From contig NZ_JAQIVI010000041.1 of the NCBI RefSeq assembly GCF_028618695.1, positions 1-14,916 on the forward strand: 14,916 bases of DNA, written 5' to 3'. The stretch is from Natrinema soli (GTDB lineage: Archaea; Halobacteriota; Halobacteria; Halobacteriales; Natrialbaceae). Positions 7,325 to 13,896 of the stretch are shown in pieces; position 1 is the first letter of the stretch, and each line of letters begins with the position of its first letter. The position numbers were made by a program, and so were the translations under genes. Below the pieces are notes generated by a model. The model saw only the letters and a program-made list of their open reading frames with translations. It was not told the origin of the DNA and ran no database searches.

Positions 7325-9139
7325 ATGGCGGATGACAGCATCGCCGTCGTAGACTTAGACCGGTGTCAGCCCGATCGGTGCAGCTACGAGTGCAAGAACT
7401 ACTGTCCGCCGAATCGAACCGGGAAGGAGTGCATCACCCTCCGCGGCGAGGAGGCCGCCGAGGGCCAGCCCGAACAGATCCACATCTCCGAGGAGATCTG
7501 TCTGGGCGAGACCTGCGGGATCTGCGTCGAGAAGTGTCCCTTCGACGCGATCGAGATCATCAACCTCCCGCAGGAACTCCAAGACGAGCCCGTCCACCGC
7601 TACGGCGAGAACGCCTTCTCGCTCTACGGCCTCCCCGCACCGCAGGAGGGCCAGGTCACTGGGATCCTCGGTCCGAACGGGATCGGGAAGACGACCGCCG
7701 TCCGTATTCTGGCCGGCGAACTCGAGCCCAATCTCGGCAGGCACGAGGAGGAACCGGGCTGGGACGAGGTGCTCGAGGCCTACCGCGGGACCGAACTGCA
7801 GGACTACATCGCGGACGTGCGCGACGGCGACATCACGATCGCGCGAAAGCCCCAGTACGTCGATCAGATCCCGAACAGTTTCGACGGGAACACCCGACAG
7901 TTGCTCGAGCGGACCGACGAGCGCGGTGCGCTCGACGCACTGGTCGAGCGGCTCTCGATCGGGCCGGTCATGGAGCAGTCGATCGACGACCTCTCCGGTG
8001 GCGAGCTCCAGCGGGTCGCCATCGCGGCCACGCTCGCCCGCGATACGGACTTCTACTTCCTCGACGAGGTCACGCCGTATCTGGACATCGGCCAGCGCGT
8101 GACGGCGGCGCGGCTGATCCGCGAACTCGCCGAGGAGGAAGGCAAATCGGTACTCGTCGTCGAGCACGACCTCGCGATCCTCGACCTGCTCGCGGACACG
8201 CTCCACGTCGCCTACGGTGAGCCGGGTGCGTACGGCGTCATCACCTCGCCGAAATCGGTCCGCAACGGAATCAACGAGTACCTCTCGGGTTACCTCGACA
8301 ACGAGAACATGCGGATCCGGCCGGATCCGATCGAGTTCGAGGAGCACGCGCCCCGAACCGAAACCTACGGCGACACGCTCGTGGAGTACCCCGACCTCAC
8401 CAAGAGCTACGGCGAGGGCGAGTTCTCCCTCGAGGTCGAGGGCGGCGCGATTCGCGAGAACGAAGTGCTAGGAGTCGTCGGTCCGAACGGGATCGGGAAG
8501 TCGACGTTCGCGAAGTTGCTCACCGGGAACCTCACGCCCGATGGCGGCGACACCGACCTCGATCTCGATATCTCCTACAAACCCCAGTACGTCACGATCG
8601 ACCAGCACATGCGGGTCGACGCGTTCCTCTCGTCGATTACGGACCAGTTCGGCTCCTCGTACTGGAACACCGAGATCGCCCAGCCGCTCCAGTTAGAGCG
8701 GATCATGGAGCAGAACCTGTCGGATCTCTCCGGCGGCGAGCGCCAGCGGGTCGCCATCGCGGCCTGCCTCTCCGATTCGGCGGACCTCTACCTGCTCGAC
8801 GAACCCTCCGCGCACCTCGACGTCGAACAGCGGGTTCAGGCCTCCAAGGCGATTCGGCGCTACGCCGAACAGCAGGACGCCACCGTGATGGTCATCGACC
8901 ACGACATCTACATGATGGATCTGCTCGCGGATCGGCTGATGGTCTTCGACGGCGAACCCGCCGTTCAGGGCCACGCCGGCCGACCCCAGCCGATGCGCGA
9001 CGGCATGAACGAGTTCCTCGCAAACCTCGAGGTGACCTTCCGCCGGGACGAGCGCACCTCCCGGCCGCGAATCAACAAGCCCGAGTCGCAGTTAGATCGC
9101 CAGCAGAAAAGCGAGGGCGAGTACTACTACGCGCCCTGA
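7325..9139 (+). CDS. Ribosome recycling ATPase RLI/ABCE1
   Basis: This is a full-length 604-residue ABCE1 protein, which splits ribosomes after termination together with aRF1/Pelota and also acts around initiation. The N-terminal iron-sulfur domain has eight Cys: C14, C19, C23, C27 and C59, C64, C67, C71, expected to bind two [4Fe-4S] clusters. The first nucleotide-binding domain has Walker A GPNGIGKTT (116-124), signature LSGGELQR (223-230) and Walker B FYFLDE (243-248). The second has Walker A GPNGIGKST (386-394), signature LSGGERQR (468-475) and Walker B LYLLDEPSAHLD (488-499). In the first domain the usual DEPSSYLD reads DEVTPYLD, a conservative change away from the catalytic Glu. The ATG at 7325 is chosen because it begins the conserved N-terminus two bases after the preceding gene; a GTG at 7274 would overlap that gene. 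The 3' end overlaps a convergent toxin gene. Confidence 0.97.
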   Translation: MADDSIAVVDLDRCQPDRCSYECKNYCPPNRTGKECITLRGEEAAEGQPEQIHISEEICLGETCGICVEKCPFDAIEIINLPQELQDEPVHRYGENAFSLYGLPAPQEGQVTGILGPNGIGKTTAVRILAGELEPNLGRHEEEPGWDEVLEAYRGTELQDYIADVRDGDITIARKPQYVDQIPNSFDGNTRQLLERTDERGALDALVERLSIGPVMEQSIDDLSGGELQRVAIAATLARDTDFYFLDEVTPYLDIGQRVTAARLIRELAEEEGKSVLVVEHDLAILDLLADTLHVAYGEPGAYGVITSPKSVRNGINEYLSGYLDNENMRIRPDPIEFEEHAPRTETYGDTLVEYPDLTKSYGEGEFSLEVEGGAIRENEVLGVVGPNGIGKSTFAKLLTGNLTPDGGDTDLDLDISYKPQYVTIDQHMRVDAFLSSITDQFGSSYWNTEIAQPLQLERIMEQNLSDLSGGERQRVAIAACLSDSADLYLLDEPSAHLDVEQRVQASKAIRRYAEQQDATVMVIDHDIYMMDLLADRLMVFDGEPAVQGHAGRPQPMRDGMNEFLANLEVTFRRDERTSRPRINKPESQLDRQQKSEGEYYYAP

Positions 9140-9567
9140 TCGGCCGCGCCGTCGCCGCTGGGAGCCCACTCTTCGAGGAACGTCGCTGGATCAACGATTT
9201 CGATGTCTTCGTAGCGCTCGAGACGTAACAGGTGATCGTCACCGCTTACGAGAACGTCGGCGTTCCCGGCGGTAGCGGCTTCGAGAAATTGGTCATCGTC
9301 GGAATCGTCTGAGACGCTGAGGTCGATGTCAGGAGTGATGACCGTCGAGGCGTGGAAAACGAGATGGTAGAACGCAATACGTTCGCTCTCGGTGAACGGA
9401 AGATGATCGTACGCCAGGACGCGCCACAGTTCAGTAACTGTGGCCGGTGAAACAATCATCTCGATGTCTCCGCGGAGGCCATAGAGAAGACACCGTTCCG
9501 GGTTCTCGTTCCAGCCGAGAGCGGAGACGAAAACATTCGTGTCGAAAACTACTGTGATCTCGCCCAT
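9127..9567 (-). CDS. PIN-domain ribonuclease toxin (type II TA system)
   Basis: The product is a 146-residue PIN-domain protein of the COG1569-type "putative toxin, PIN family". Family members are Mg2+-dependent ribonucleases that slow translation when freed from their antitoxin. Expected acidic active-site residues are visible: D9 in VVFDTNVFVSAL, E46 in TVTELWRVL, D91/D92 in DDDQFLEAA, and D110 in VLVSGDDHLL. The family pattern DADVLVSGD is nearly intact (NADVLVSGD). The gene starts 19 bases inside the end of the antitoxin gene, so the two are translationally linked. Its stop codon lies 13 bases inside the convergent RLI gene. The C-terminal tail (EEWAPSGDGAADQGA) is disordered-looking and is encoded partly within that overlap, so it may have arisen by loss of an earlier stop. 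Confidence 0.85.
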   Translation of the reverse strand: MGEITVVFDTNVFVSALGWNENPERCLLYGLRGDIEMIVSPATVTELWRVLAYDHLPFTESERIAFYHLVFHASTVITPDIDLSVSDDSDDDQFLEAATAGNADVLVSGDDHLLRLERYEDIEIVDPATFLEEWAPSGDGAADQGA

Positions 9568-9881
9568 TCGATAGCGTCCTCCACGACATCATCGGCAGTA
9601 TCCTCCTCATGTACTCGGTTCTGAATTCGAGCGCTCAAACGTTCGTATCGCTCGAGCGGGCCAATATCCGTGTCGACGGAAGTCTCCGTCCGGACCCCTG
9701 TGTCAGCGGTAGTCTTTGAACTCGCCTCTTCCACCTTCCGAAACGCTTGGAGTAATTCGAGCAAGTCCGCGAGCGCGTCGACTTTCGAGTCACCTTCACC
9801 GAACGCGCCGGTTTCCGCGTCCACGGCTGTATACCGACCGTCGTCGCTCCGGGTGACCGTTACCGTGGTTTCAGCACTCAT
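9549..9881 (-). CDS. HicB-like antitoxin paired with the PIN toxin
   Basis: This 110-residue acidic protein is encoded just before the PIN toxin, with a 19-base overlap. Residues 5-50 look like the HicB fold: an opening strand (TVTVTRSDDGRYTAVDAETG), a G-E-G-D-S turn and a helix (KVDALADLLELLQAF). A Thr/Ser-rich linker follows (53-73). The C-terminal part (75-110) is helical and acidic (LERYERLSARIQNRVHE, DDVVEDAIEWARS) and resembles the toxin-wrapping tails of VapB-type antitoxins. I expect it to inhibit the PIN nuclease and repress its own operon, as is general for type II antitoxins. HicB proteins normally pair with HicA, so the PIN partner is notable. Confidence 0.7.
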   Translation of the reverse strand: MSAETTVTVTRSDDGRYTAVDAETGAFGEGDSKVDALADLLELLQAFRKVEEASSKTTADTGVRTETSVDTDIGPLERYERLSARIQNRVHEEDTADDVVEDAIEWARSQ

Positions 9882-9905
9882 CTCGAACTTGAATTCGTCG
9901 TTCTG

Positions 9906-9915
9906 CCATATAAGG
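9906..9915 (-). promoter_or_regulatory. TATA box of the toxin-antitoxin operon
   Basis: On the lower strand the sequence reads CCTTATATGG, centred about 29 bases before the antitoxin ATG at 9881. This is a strong TATA match and fits a leaderless mRNA. CCTTATATGG is also nearly self-complementary, so a repressor could bind over the box. Confidence 0.6.
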
Positions 9916-9950
9916 ATGCGGCTCGTTCGAAAACGGAAGCAGTAGAATGG

Positions 9951-10472
9951 TCAGCTGATCAGCCGCTGACAGCTCCCACAGAGGTTCTCCTCTTTAATGT
10001 CGACCTCGCGGACGGTCGGCGAGAAGTTCATGACACAGCGGTTGTTGTCGCAGTGCTCGAGGCCGTAGGTGTGGCCGATCTCGTGGACGATCTCCTTGCG
10101 AACGCGATCCTCGAAGATGTCGGCGGCGCTCTGGTTCGAGAAGCCGCCGTCACTTGAGGTCTGCAGCCGATAGGTGGAGACGACGCTCCCGCTGCCGTCG
10201 AGGTAGGCCAGTCCGAAGACGTAGTTGCGCCGTCGGTAGAAGAGGTCGTGAGGGGTGATCGCGATGTTTTTCGTGCCGCGGCCGACCCGCTCGGCGAGCT
10301 GAATGAACGTCTCGGCGGAGTACTGGTTTCGATCGGAGTCGTAGGCTCCGTTGGGGACCGACTGCGAGTCGTTAACCGTCACGTCGCAGTCGTAGACCGA
10401 CCGCAACGCGGTGGAGGCCGCCCGCTTGACCTCGGCGGGCACGTTGCCGACCGGCACGATATCGACGAGCAT
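9951..10472 (-). CDS. amzA: Archaemetzincin zinc metalloprotease
   Basis: A 173-residue archaemetzincin (peptidase family M54). The zinc motif HEIGHTYGLEH gives ligands H130, H134 and H140 with catalytic E131, and M148 sits in the Met-turn after it (CVMNF). A second structural zinc is expected from C141, C146, C165 and C168 (LEHC, NRC, LCGSC), which is characteristic of the family. The length is normal. The ATG at 10472 is chosen because it begins the conserved MLVDIVPVG start and lies about 27 bases after a TATA box. The open frame continues upstream for 960 bases, but that extension is antisense to two real genes. The physiological substrate of archaeal members is not established. The gene is divergent from the UPF0146 gene. 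Confidence 0.93.
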   Translation of the reverse strand: MLVDIVPVGNVPAEVKRAASTALRSVYDCDVTVNDSQSVPNGAYDSDRNQYSAETFIQLAERVGRGTKNIAITPHDLFYRRRNYVFGLAYLDGSGSVVSTYRLQTSSDGGFSNQSAADIFEDRVRKEIVHEIGHTYGLEHCDNNRCVMNFSPTVREVDIKEENLCGSCQRLIS

Positions 10473-10496
10473 AGCAAGTGCTATGGCCGCGGGTGG

Positions 10497-10502
10497 CATA
10501 AA
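10497..10502 (-). promoter_or_regulatory. TATA box of amzA in a 69-base divergent spacer
   Basis: TTTATG on the lower strand is centred about 27 bases before the amzA start at 10472. Read on the upper strand the same bases are CATAAA, about 40 bases before the UPF0146 ATG at 10542. No better TATA box is visible for that gene, so the element may serve both directions. Confidence 0.5.
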
Positions 10503-10541
10503 CGTCCCGCCGTGGCCCACTCTCGCCGGAATCTCGAGACG

Positions 10542-10916
10542 ATGAACGATCACCTCGCGCGCTACGAGCGTGCCGTCGAGATCGGGATCGGCCGCCGGAC
10601 CGACCCCGCTCGCGCGCTCGCGGAACGAGGGGTATCGGTCACCGCGACCGATATCGACGATCGAGACGTGCCGGAGGGTGTGCAGTTCGTCCGCGACGAC
10701 ATCGTCGACCCCGACCCGGCGGTCTATACGGGCGCAGACGTGGTGTACGCGCGCAACCTGCCGCCGGAACTCCACCGACCGGCGCTCGAGGTGGCTCGGA
10801 ACGTCGACGCCGAGTTCTGCTTTACGACACTGGGCGGTGACCAGCCCGCAGTGCCGGTCGAACGGAAGACGATCGCGGCGGGGACGCTGTACATCGCTCG
10901 AGCGCTGCCGGAGTAG
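10542..10916 (+). CDS. UPF0146 family protein
   Basis: The 124-residue product matches the archaeal UPF0146 family. Visible features are a Rossmann-like nucleotide-binding layout with VEIGIGRRTDPARALAERG near the start, TATDIDDRDVPEGVQFVRDDI in the middle, and ADVVYARNLPPELHRPALEVA. This resembles a trimmed class I methyltransferase fold: a glycine loop, an acidic residue at the end of strand 2 and DDI at the third strand. Methyl transfer activity is not established for the family. The ATG at 10542 fits the usual family start (MNDHLARYERAVEIG); upstream the open frame continues only as sequence antisense to amzA. It is separated from the following gene by a 90-base spacer with short tandem repeats. 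Confidence 0.85.
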   Translation: MNDHLARYERAVEIGIGRRTDPARALAERGVSVTATDIDDRDVPEGVQFVRDDIVDPDPAVYTGADVVYARNLPPELHRPALEVARNVDAEFCFTTLGGDQPAVPVERKTIAAGTLYIARALPE

Positions 10917-10923
10917 CTGTGAT

Positions 10924-10978
10924 GGACCGGCACGACTGAACGGACCGGCACGACCGTAACTGACCAGCACGAATGAAT
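10924..10978 (+). repeat. Three imperfect 18-19 base tandem repeats
   Basis: Units at 10924-10941, 10942-10960 and 10961-10978 share the core GACCGGCACGA (third unit GACCAGCACGA), followed by a short A/C-rich tail. They lie 7 bases after the UPF0146 stop. The third unit merges with the TATA-like box of the next gene, so it is placed where a regulator of that gene could bind. Confidence 0.75.
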
Positions 10979-10981
10979 TAT
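10976..10981 (+). promoter_or_regulatory. TATA-like box of the membrane metalloprotease gene
   Basis: AATTAT is centred about 28 bases before the GTG start at 11007, the only A+T-rich hexamer in this spacer. A leaderless mRNA is expected, and no ribosome-binding site precedes the GTG. Confidence 0.45.
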
Positions 10982-11006
10982 CCCGGCGCGGTACATTTCT
11001 GCGATC

Positions 11007-11636
11007 GTGAACGCCGAGTACGTCACTTACGCGCTCGTAACCGTAATCGCCGTTGCGGTACTGACGGCAGTAGTCGTCGGTATCGTCTCCCTCGTTCGGT
11101 TCCTGTTCCGACTCTTTACGGTTCCGGGCGTCGTCGTCCACGAGTTCGCCCACAAACAGGCCTGCGATCTCGTCGGGGTCCCCGTCCTCGAGGTCGCGTA
11201 CTTCCGCTTTGGCGATCCACCGGGGTACGTCCAGCACGTCACGCCCGAGCGGTATCGGGCGTCGTTCGTCGTCAGCGTCGCGCCGTTTCTCGTCAACACG
11301 GTGGTCGCGTTCGCTGCGTTCCTGGGTCTCGCAGCGCTCGTCGCGACGATCGGTGATCTCCGGACCGTCTCGAACGGGACGATCGCCGCCGCAATCGTCC
11401 TCGGCTGGCTGGGACTCTCGATCGGAATGCACGCGTTTCCGAGCACGGGGGACGCGAACGTCCTCTGGAATCGGTCGCGCGCCGAGTGGCGGGGGTCGCC
11501 GAGGGTGTTACTCGGTATTCCGATCGTCGTCGTGATCTACATCGCGAACCTGCTCTTGTGGCTCTGGGCGAACGTGCTCTACGCGATCGGCCTGTTCGTT
11601 CTGGCGGCGTGGGCCGTGGGGCTCGGCCCGCTCTGA
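11007..11636 (+). CDS. Membrane-embedded HExxH metalloprotease-like protein
   Basis: The 209-residue membrane protein has the zinc-protease motif HEFAH (H45, E46, H49) right after the first membrane helix (about 8-38). Further helices lie at about 88-112, 124-142 and 165-205. A second motif, [15 protein letters not shown] (141-155), follows the third helix and may supply another ligand (H142 or D148). This matches the haloarchaeal "metalloprotease family" membrane proteins related to DUF3267/M50 site-2-like enzymes. The [31 protein letters not shown] stretch agrees with that group. The substrate is unknown. Being alone, with no anti-sigma-like partner nearby, it gives no clue to a signalling pathway. 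The start codon is GTG at 11007, chosen for the TATA spacing and because translation then begins just before the first helix. Confidence 0.75.
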   Translation: MNAEYVTYALVTVIAVAVLTAVVVGIVSLVRFLFRLFTVPGVVVHEFAHKQACDLVGVPVLEVAYFRFGDPPGYVQHVTPERYRASFVVSVAPFLVNTVVAFAAFLGLAALVATIGDLRTVSNGTIAAAIVLGWLGLSIGMHAFPSTGDANVLWNRSRAEWRGSPRVLLGIPIVVVIYIANLLLWLWANVLYAIGLFVLAAWAVGLGPL

Positions 11637-11646
11637 AATCGGGCTC

Positions 11647-11652
11647 TTTTAT
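11647..11652 (+). promoter_or_regulatory. TATA box of the HAD phosphatase gene
   Basis: TTTTAT is centred about 27 bases before the ATG at 11677, placed in the 40-base spacer after the membrane protease gene. A separate leaderless transcript is expected, so the two genes need not be an operon. The T-run may also serve as terminator for the upstream gene. Confidence 0.6.
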
Positions 11653-11676
11653 CCCCGTCGGCCCGTTCGGACGGCT

Positions 11677-12558
11677 ATGAACGCAGATGCCGTCGTCCTC
11701 GATATCGACGGGGTACTCGTCGACGTGGCCGACTCCTATCGACGGGCGATCGTCGAATCCGTCGACGCGGTCTACGACCGGACGATCCGCAAGGACGACA
11801 TTCAGCTGTTCAAGGACGCGGGCGGGTTCAACAACGACTGGGAGCTGACGGACGCCGCCGCGCTCTACATCCTCGCGACCGAGGAAGGTTATCGCGAGTC
11901 ACTCGAGGAATACACCGACGGGATCGCCGCCGCGGGCGGCGGCCTTGAGGCGGCCGAGACCGTCGTCCGCGAGGCGATCGGCTCGCGGGCGACCCAGCGC
12001 GTCACGGACCGCCTGAACCGCGAGCGACTTCGGGACGTCTTCCAGCAACTGTACCTCGGCGACGAGCTCTATCGCGGGCTCGAGGGCGGCGAGCCGGATC
12101 TCGAGCGCGAGACGGACGGGTTCATCCACGACGAGCCGGTGTTGCTCGAAGCCGACGCGAGAGATCGGCTGCTCGAGGGGGACGACGTCGGCGTCCTGAC
12201 CGGTCGGCCGGAAGCCGAAGCCGAGATCGCGCTCGGTCGGGTGGGGCTCGACGACGCGATTCCGGTCGAGCACCGCTTTACGATGGACGACTGGGAAGAA
12301 GGAAAGCCGCACCCGCGGGCGTTGACGACGCTCGCGGGACGATTCGACGCCGAGTCGGTCGTCTTCATCGGCGACACGCTGGACGATATCCGGACGGCGG
12401 TCAACGCCGGTGACGCCGATTCGACCCGGAACTACCACGGCATCGGCGTGCTGACCGGCGGGTTGACGGGCGAGGAGGGGCGGCGGAAGTACGAGCGCGA
12501 AGGCGCGGCGGCGGTCCTCGAGTCGATCAACGCGCTACCGGACCTGCTCGAGTTGTAG
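11677..12558 (+). CDS. HAD-superfamily phosphatase, TIGR01548 type
   Basis: The 293-residue protein has all four HAD motifs. Motif I is [11 protein letters not shown], with nucleophile D9 and acid/base D11. Motif II is GVLTGRP with T175, motif III is the Lys in GKPHPRAL (K210), and motif IV is GDTLDD (232-237) for Mg2+. A helical cap of about 150 residues sits between motifs I and II, larger than usual, with the [14 protein letters not shown] stretch typical of the TIGR01548 subfamily of haloarchaeal phosphatases. Members have been linked to small phosphorylated metabolites, and some relatives are fused to histidine biosynthesis genes; the exact substrate cannot be read from the sequence. It has its own promoter and is convergent with the response regulator gene, 27 bases away. 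Confidence 0.88.
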   Translation: MNADAVVLDIDGVLVDVADSYRRAIVESVDAVYDRTIRKDDIQLFKDAGGFNNDWELTDAAALYILATEEGYRESLEEYTDGIAAAGGGLEAAETVVREAIGSRATQRVTDRLNRERLRDVFQQLYLGDELYRGLEGGEPDLERETDGFIHDEPVLLEADARDRLLEGDDVGVLTGRPEAEAEIALGRVGLDDAIPVEHRFTMDDWEEGKPHPRALTTLAGRFDAESVVFIGDTLDDIRTAVNAGDADSTRNYHGIGVLTGGLTGEEGRRKYEREGAAAVLESINALPDLLEL

Positions 12559-12584
12559 CGGCCCCGAACGGTCTGTTTTGGCCG
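12559..12584. terminator. Possible shared terminator between convergent genes
   Basis: The 27-base gap between the HAD gene and the oppositely oriented response regulator gene contains a 5-bp inverted repeat (CGGCC at 12559-12563, GGCCG at 12580-12584) with a TTTT at 12576-12579. Haloarchaeal termination usually depends on short T-runs on the coding strand, so this could end the HAD transcript. The evidence is weak. Confidence 0.25.
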
Positions 12585-12585
12585 T

Positions 12586-13038
12586 CTAGGGGGATTGTTC
12601 GCCGGGGAGACGGACGAAGGTCAGCCAGAAATTTTCGAACGAGCGGCCGAGATCGATGAATTCGTCCGGTTCGACCGGTTTCTGGACGTACGCGTTCGCG
12701 TGGAGGTCGTACGAACGGGCGATGTCCTCTTCCGACGCCGAACTCGTCAGCACGATCACGGGGATCGACCGGAGCGACCGTTCGGACTTGAGTTCGGAGA
12801 GGACATCGGCGCCGTCGACGTCGGGGAGCTGCACGTCCAGCAGGATCATGTCCGGCCGCGGACTGGCGGCGTGGTCGTTGCGCTGGTGGACGAAATCGAG
12901 CGCCGCTTCGCCGTCGGTGACCGTGTGAATGTCGCTCGCGATGTTCGCGTCCTCGAACGACTCGGAGAACAGACGCGCGTCACCGGGGTTGGGTTCGACC
13001 AGCAGAATGGTGAGCGCATCCTCGATCGGTGGAGACAT
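12586..13038 (-). CDS. Single-domain response regulator (CheY/Rcp1-like receiver)
   Basis: The 150-residue receiver domain has no output domain. Visible parts are LLVEPNPGDARLF at the first strand, the phospho-acceptor D68 in ILLDVQLPDVDG, T98 in VIVLTSSA and K120 in AYVQKP. In place of the usual acidic pair before the first loop it has E15-P16, with D20 nearby, as in many haloarchaeal Rcp1-like regulators. The C-terminal part (FIDLGRSFENFWLTFVRLP) forms the last helix, extended as in cyanobacterial phytochrome partner Rcp1. Such proteins pass the phosphate from a histidine kinase to another partner. No kinase gene is next to it, so its partner lies elsewhere (inference). The start codon is the ATG at 13038, with a T-rich stretch about 27 bases upstream. 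Confidence 0.93.
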   Translation of the reverse strand: MSPPIEDALTILLVEPNPGDARLFSESFEDANIASDIHTVTDGEAALDFVHQRNDHAASPRPDMILLDVQLPDVDGADVLSELKSERSLRSIPVIVLTSSASEEDIARSYDLHANAYVQKPVEPDEFIDLGRSFENFWLTFVRLPGEQSP

Positions 13039-13126
13039 ACACCTGTTTGGAGAGAGTCGGAAAAGAAGTATACGGTTATCGAAGCTAAATGTCCTCGTTC
13101 GTACACGGTTATCGGCAGACGACGGT

Positions 13127-13164
13127 GTCGCGATCGAACGAATCGGTCGGACCGATCACGCGAC
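13127..13164 (-). terminator. Hairpin at the end of the Rieske gene
   Basis: A two-part imperfect hairpin spans the stop codon of the Rieske gene. The outer arms are GTCGCG (13127-13132) and CGCGAC (13159-13164), and the inner stem is ATCGGT/ACCGAT with a 3-base loop at 13142-13156. The inner element is a 15-base palindrome. It is placed to act as an RNA-stabilising or terminating structure for the Rieske mRNA. No T-run follows, so it is only a candidate. Confidence 0.35.
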
Positions 13165-13764
13165 CGGCTCGTCCAGTCGGTGGCACGAATCGAATCGATC
13201 GTCGATCAGGTAGACGGTCTCGTCGCGAACGGTCACGGCGACGGAGTCGAGCGTCGCACCGCGACACGGCCCCGCCGTACAGACGCCATCACCGCACTCG
13301 AAGCGCGCGCCGTGTTCGTGACACACCAGTTGATCGTCGCGGACGATCGCGCCGGGGCCGGGATCGAGTCGAACCGTCGGTCTGTGCGGACACGAGTTCC
13401 GCCACGCGGACACCTCGTCGCCCGTTCGTCGGAGGATCAGTTCGATTCCCCGATTTCCGGTCCGGGCCTCGCACCGAAGCGTTCCGTTCGTCGGCACGGC
13501 CGCGAGCGGAGCGATACGCCGGGGATCGTCGCTCGCCGTCACCGGTCGACCGGGAACGCTCTCGTCGGTCTCATCAATCTCGTCGGCTTCGTCGGTCTCA
13601 GCGGTCTCAGCGGTCTCATCGCCGCTCGAGTCCCCCTCGCTTCCTCCGTCGACGCTGAATCGAAACGTCGCGTCGTCGGTCGACACGTCGCCCTCGTCGT
13701 CGTAGACGCGAACGGAGGCGGATTCGTCGCGTCCCTCGAGCGTTACTCGGACGGGATCGGTCAT
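13156..13764 (-). CDS. Rieske [2Fe-2S] protein with acidic linker
   Basis: A 202-residue soluble protein. Residues 1-40 form a small beta-rich N-terminal part (VRVTLEGRDESASVRVYDDEG). Residues 42-69 form a repetitive acidic linker (DETAETAETDEADEIDETDE), and residues 75-195 form a Rieske domain. The cluster ligands are C125 and H127 (SCPHRP) and C148 and H151 (VCHEHGARF). Three more Cys (C157, C162, C167) appear in the CGDGVCTAGPCRG stretch common to ferredoxin-type Rieske proteins. There is no membrane helix or Tat signal, so it is cytoplasmic, unlike Rieske proteins of bc1-like complexes. Its electron-transfer partner is not encoded in this window. The start is at 13764, with a TATA box about 26 bases before it. 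Confidence 0.9.
   Translation of the reverse strand: MTDPVRVTLEGRDESASVRVYDDEGDVSTDDATFRFSVDGGSEGDSSGDETAETAETDEADEIDETDESVPGRPVTASDDPRRIAPLAAVPTNGTLRCEARTGNRGIELILRRTGDEVSAWRNSCPHRPTVRLDPGPGAIVRDDQLVCHEHGARFECGDGVCTAGPCRGATLDSVAVTVRDETVYLIDDRFDSCHRLDEPVA
13561..13620. repeat. Low-complexity repeat coding the Rieske linker
   Basis: Nine-base units of the kind CGGTCTCAG and TCGTCGGTC repeat across this stretch, encoding Glu-Thr-Asp/Ala triplets in the lower strand. Three nearly perfect consecutive units lie at about 13593-13619. The linker length is therefore likely to vary among strains by slippage in multiples of three codons. Confidence 0.7.
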
Positions 13765-13784
13765 ACCCCCTATTTTCGGCCAAC

Positions 13785-13794
13785 CTAAAAATAC
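13785..13794 (-). promoter_or_regulatory. TATA box of the Rieske gene
   Basis: The lower strand reads TATTTTTAGG, centred about 26 bases before the Rieske ATG at 13764, and the first purine would fall at or near the start codon. Confidence 0.55.
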
Positions 13795-13869
13795 GTTCCG
13801 GACGGAGTTGCCGCTTCCGAGATCGCGATCGAGCGGTCGAATTCGGCCTTCGAGAACACGCGATATTCC

Positions 13870-13875
13870 TTTAGG
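13870..13875 (+). promoter_or_regulatory. TATA-like box of the acidic small protein gene
   Basis: TTTAGG is centred about 25 bases before the ATG at 13897. Together with the lower-strand TATA box near 13790 this makes the spacer 13765-13896 a divergent promoter region between the Rieske gene and the acidic protein gene. Confidence 0.45.
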
Positions 13876-13896
13876 GACGACGGGTGAACGAGACGT

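Noticed and set aside
7355..8347. A 330-codon lower-strand ORF.
   Set aside because: It is antisense to the RLI gene, whose motifs are complete; long antisense frames are common in high-GC DNA.
10473..11432. A 320-residue N-terminal extension of archaemetzincin in the same frame.
   Set aside because: It is antisense to the UPF0146 and membrane protease genes, has an Asp/Arg-rich shadow composition and would make an abnormal archaemetzincin. The conserved start is at 10472.
12595..13788. A 397-codon upper-strand ORF across the response regulator and Rieske genes.
   Set aside because: It crosses two well-supported genes and their spacer in antisense and has no recognisable domain.
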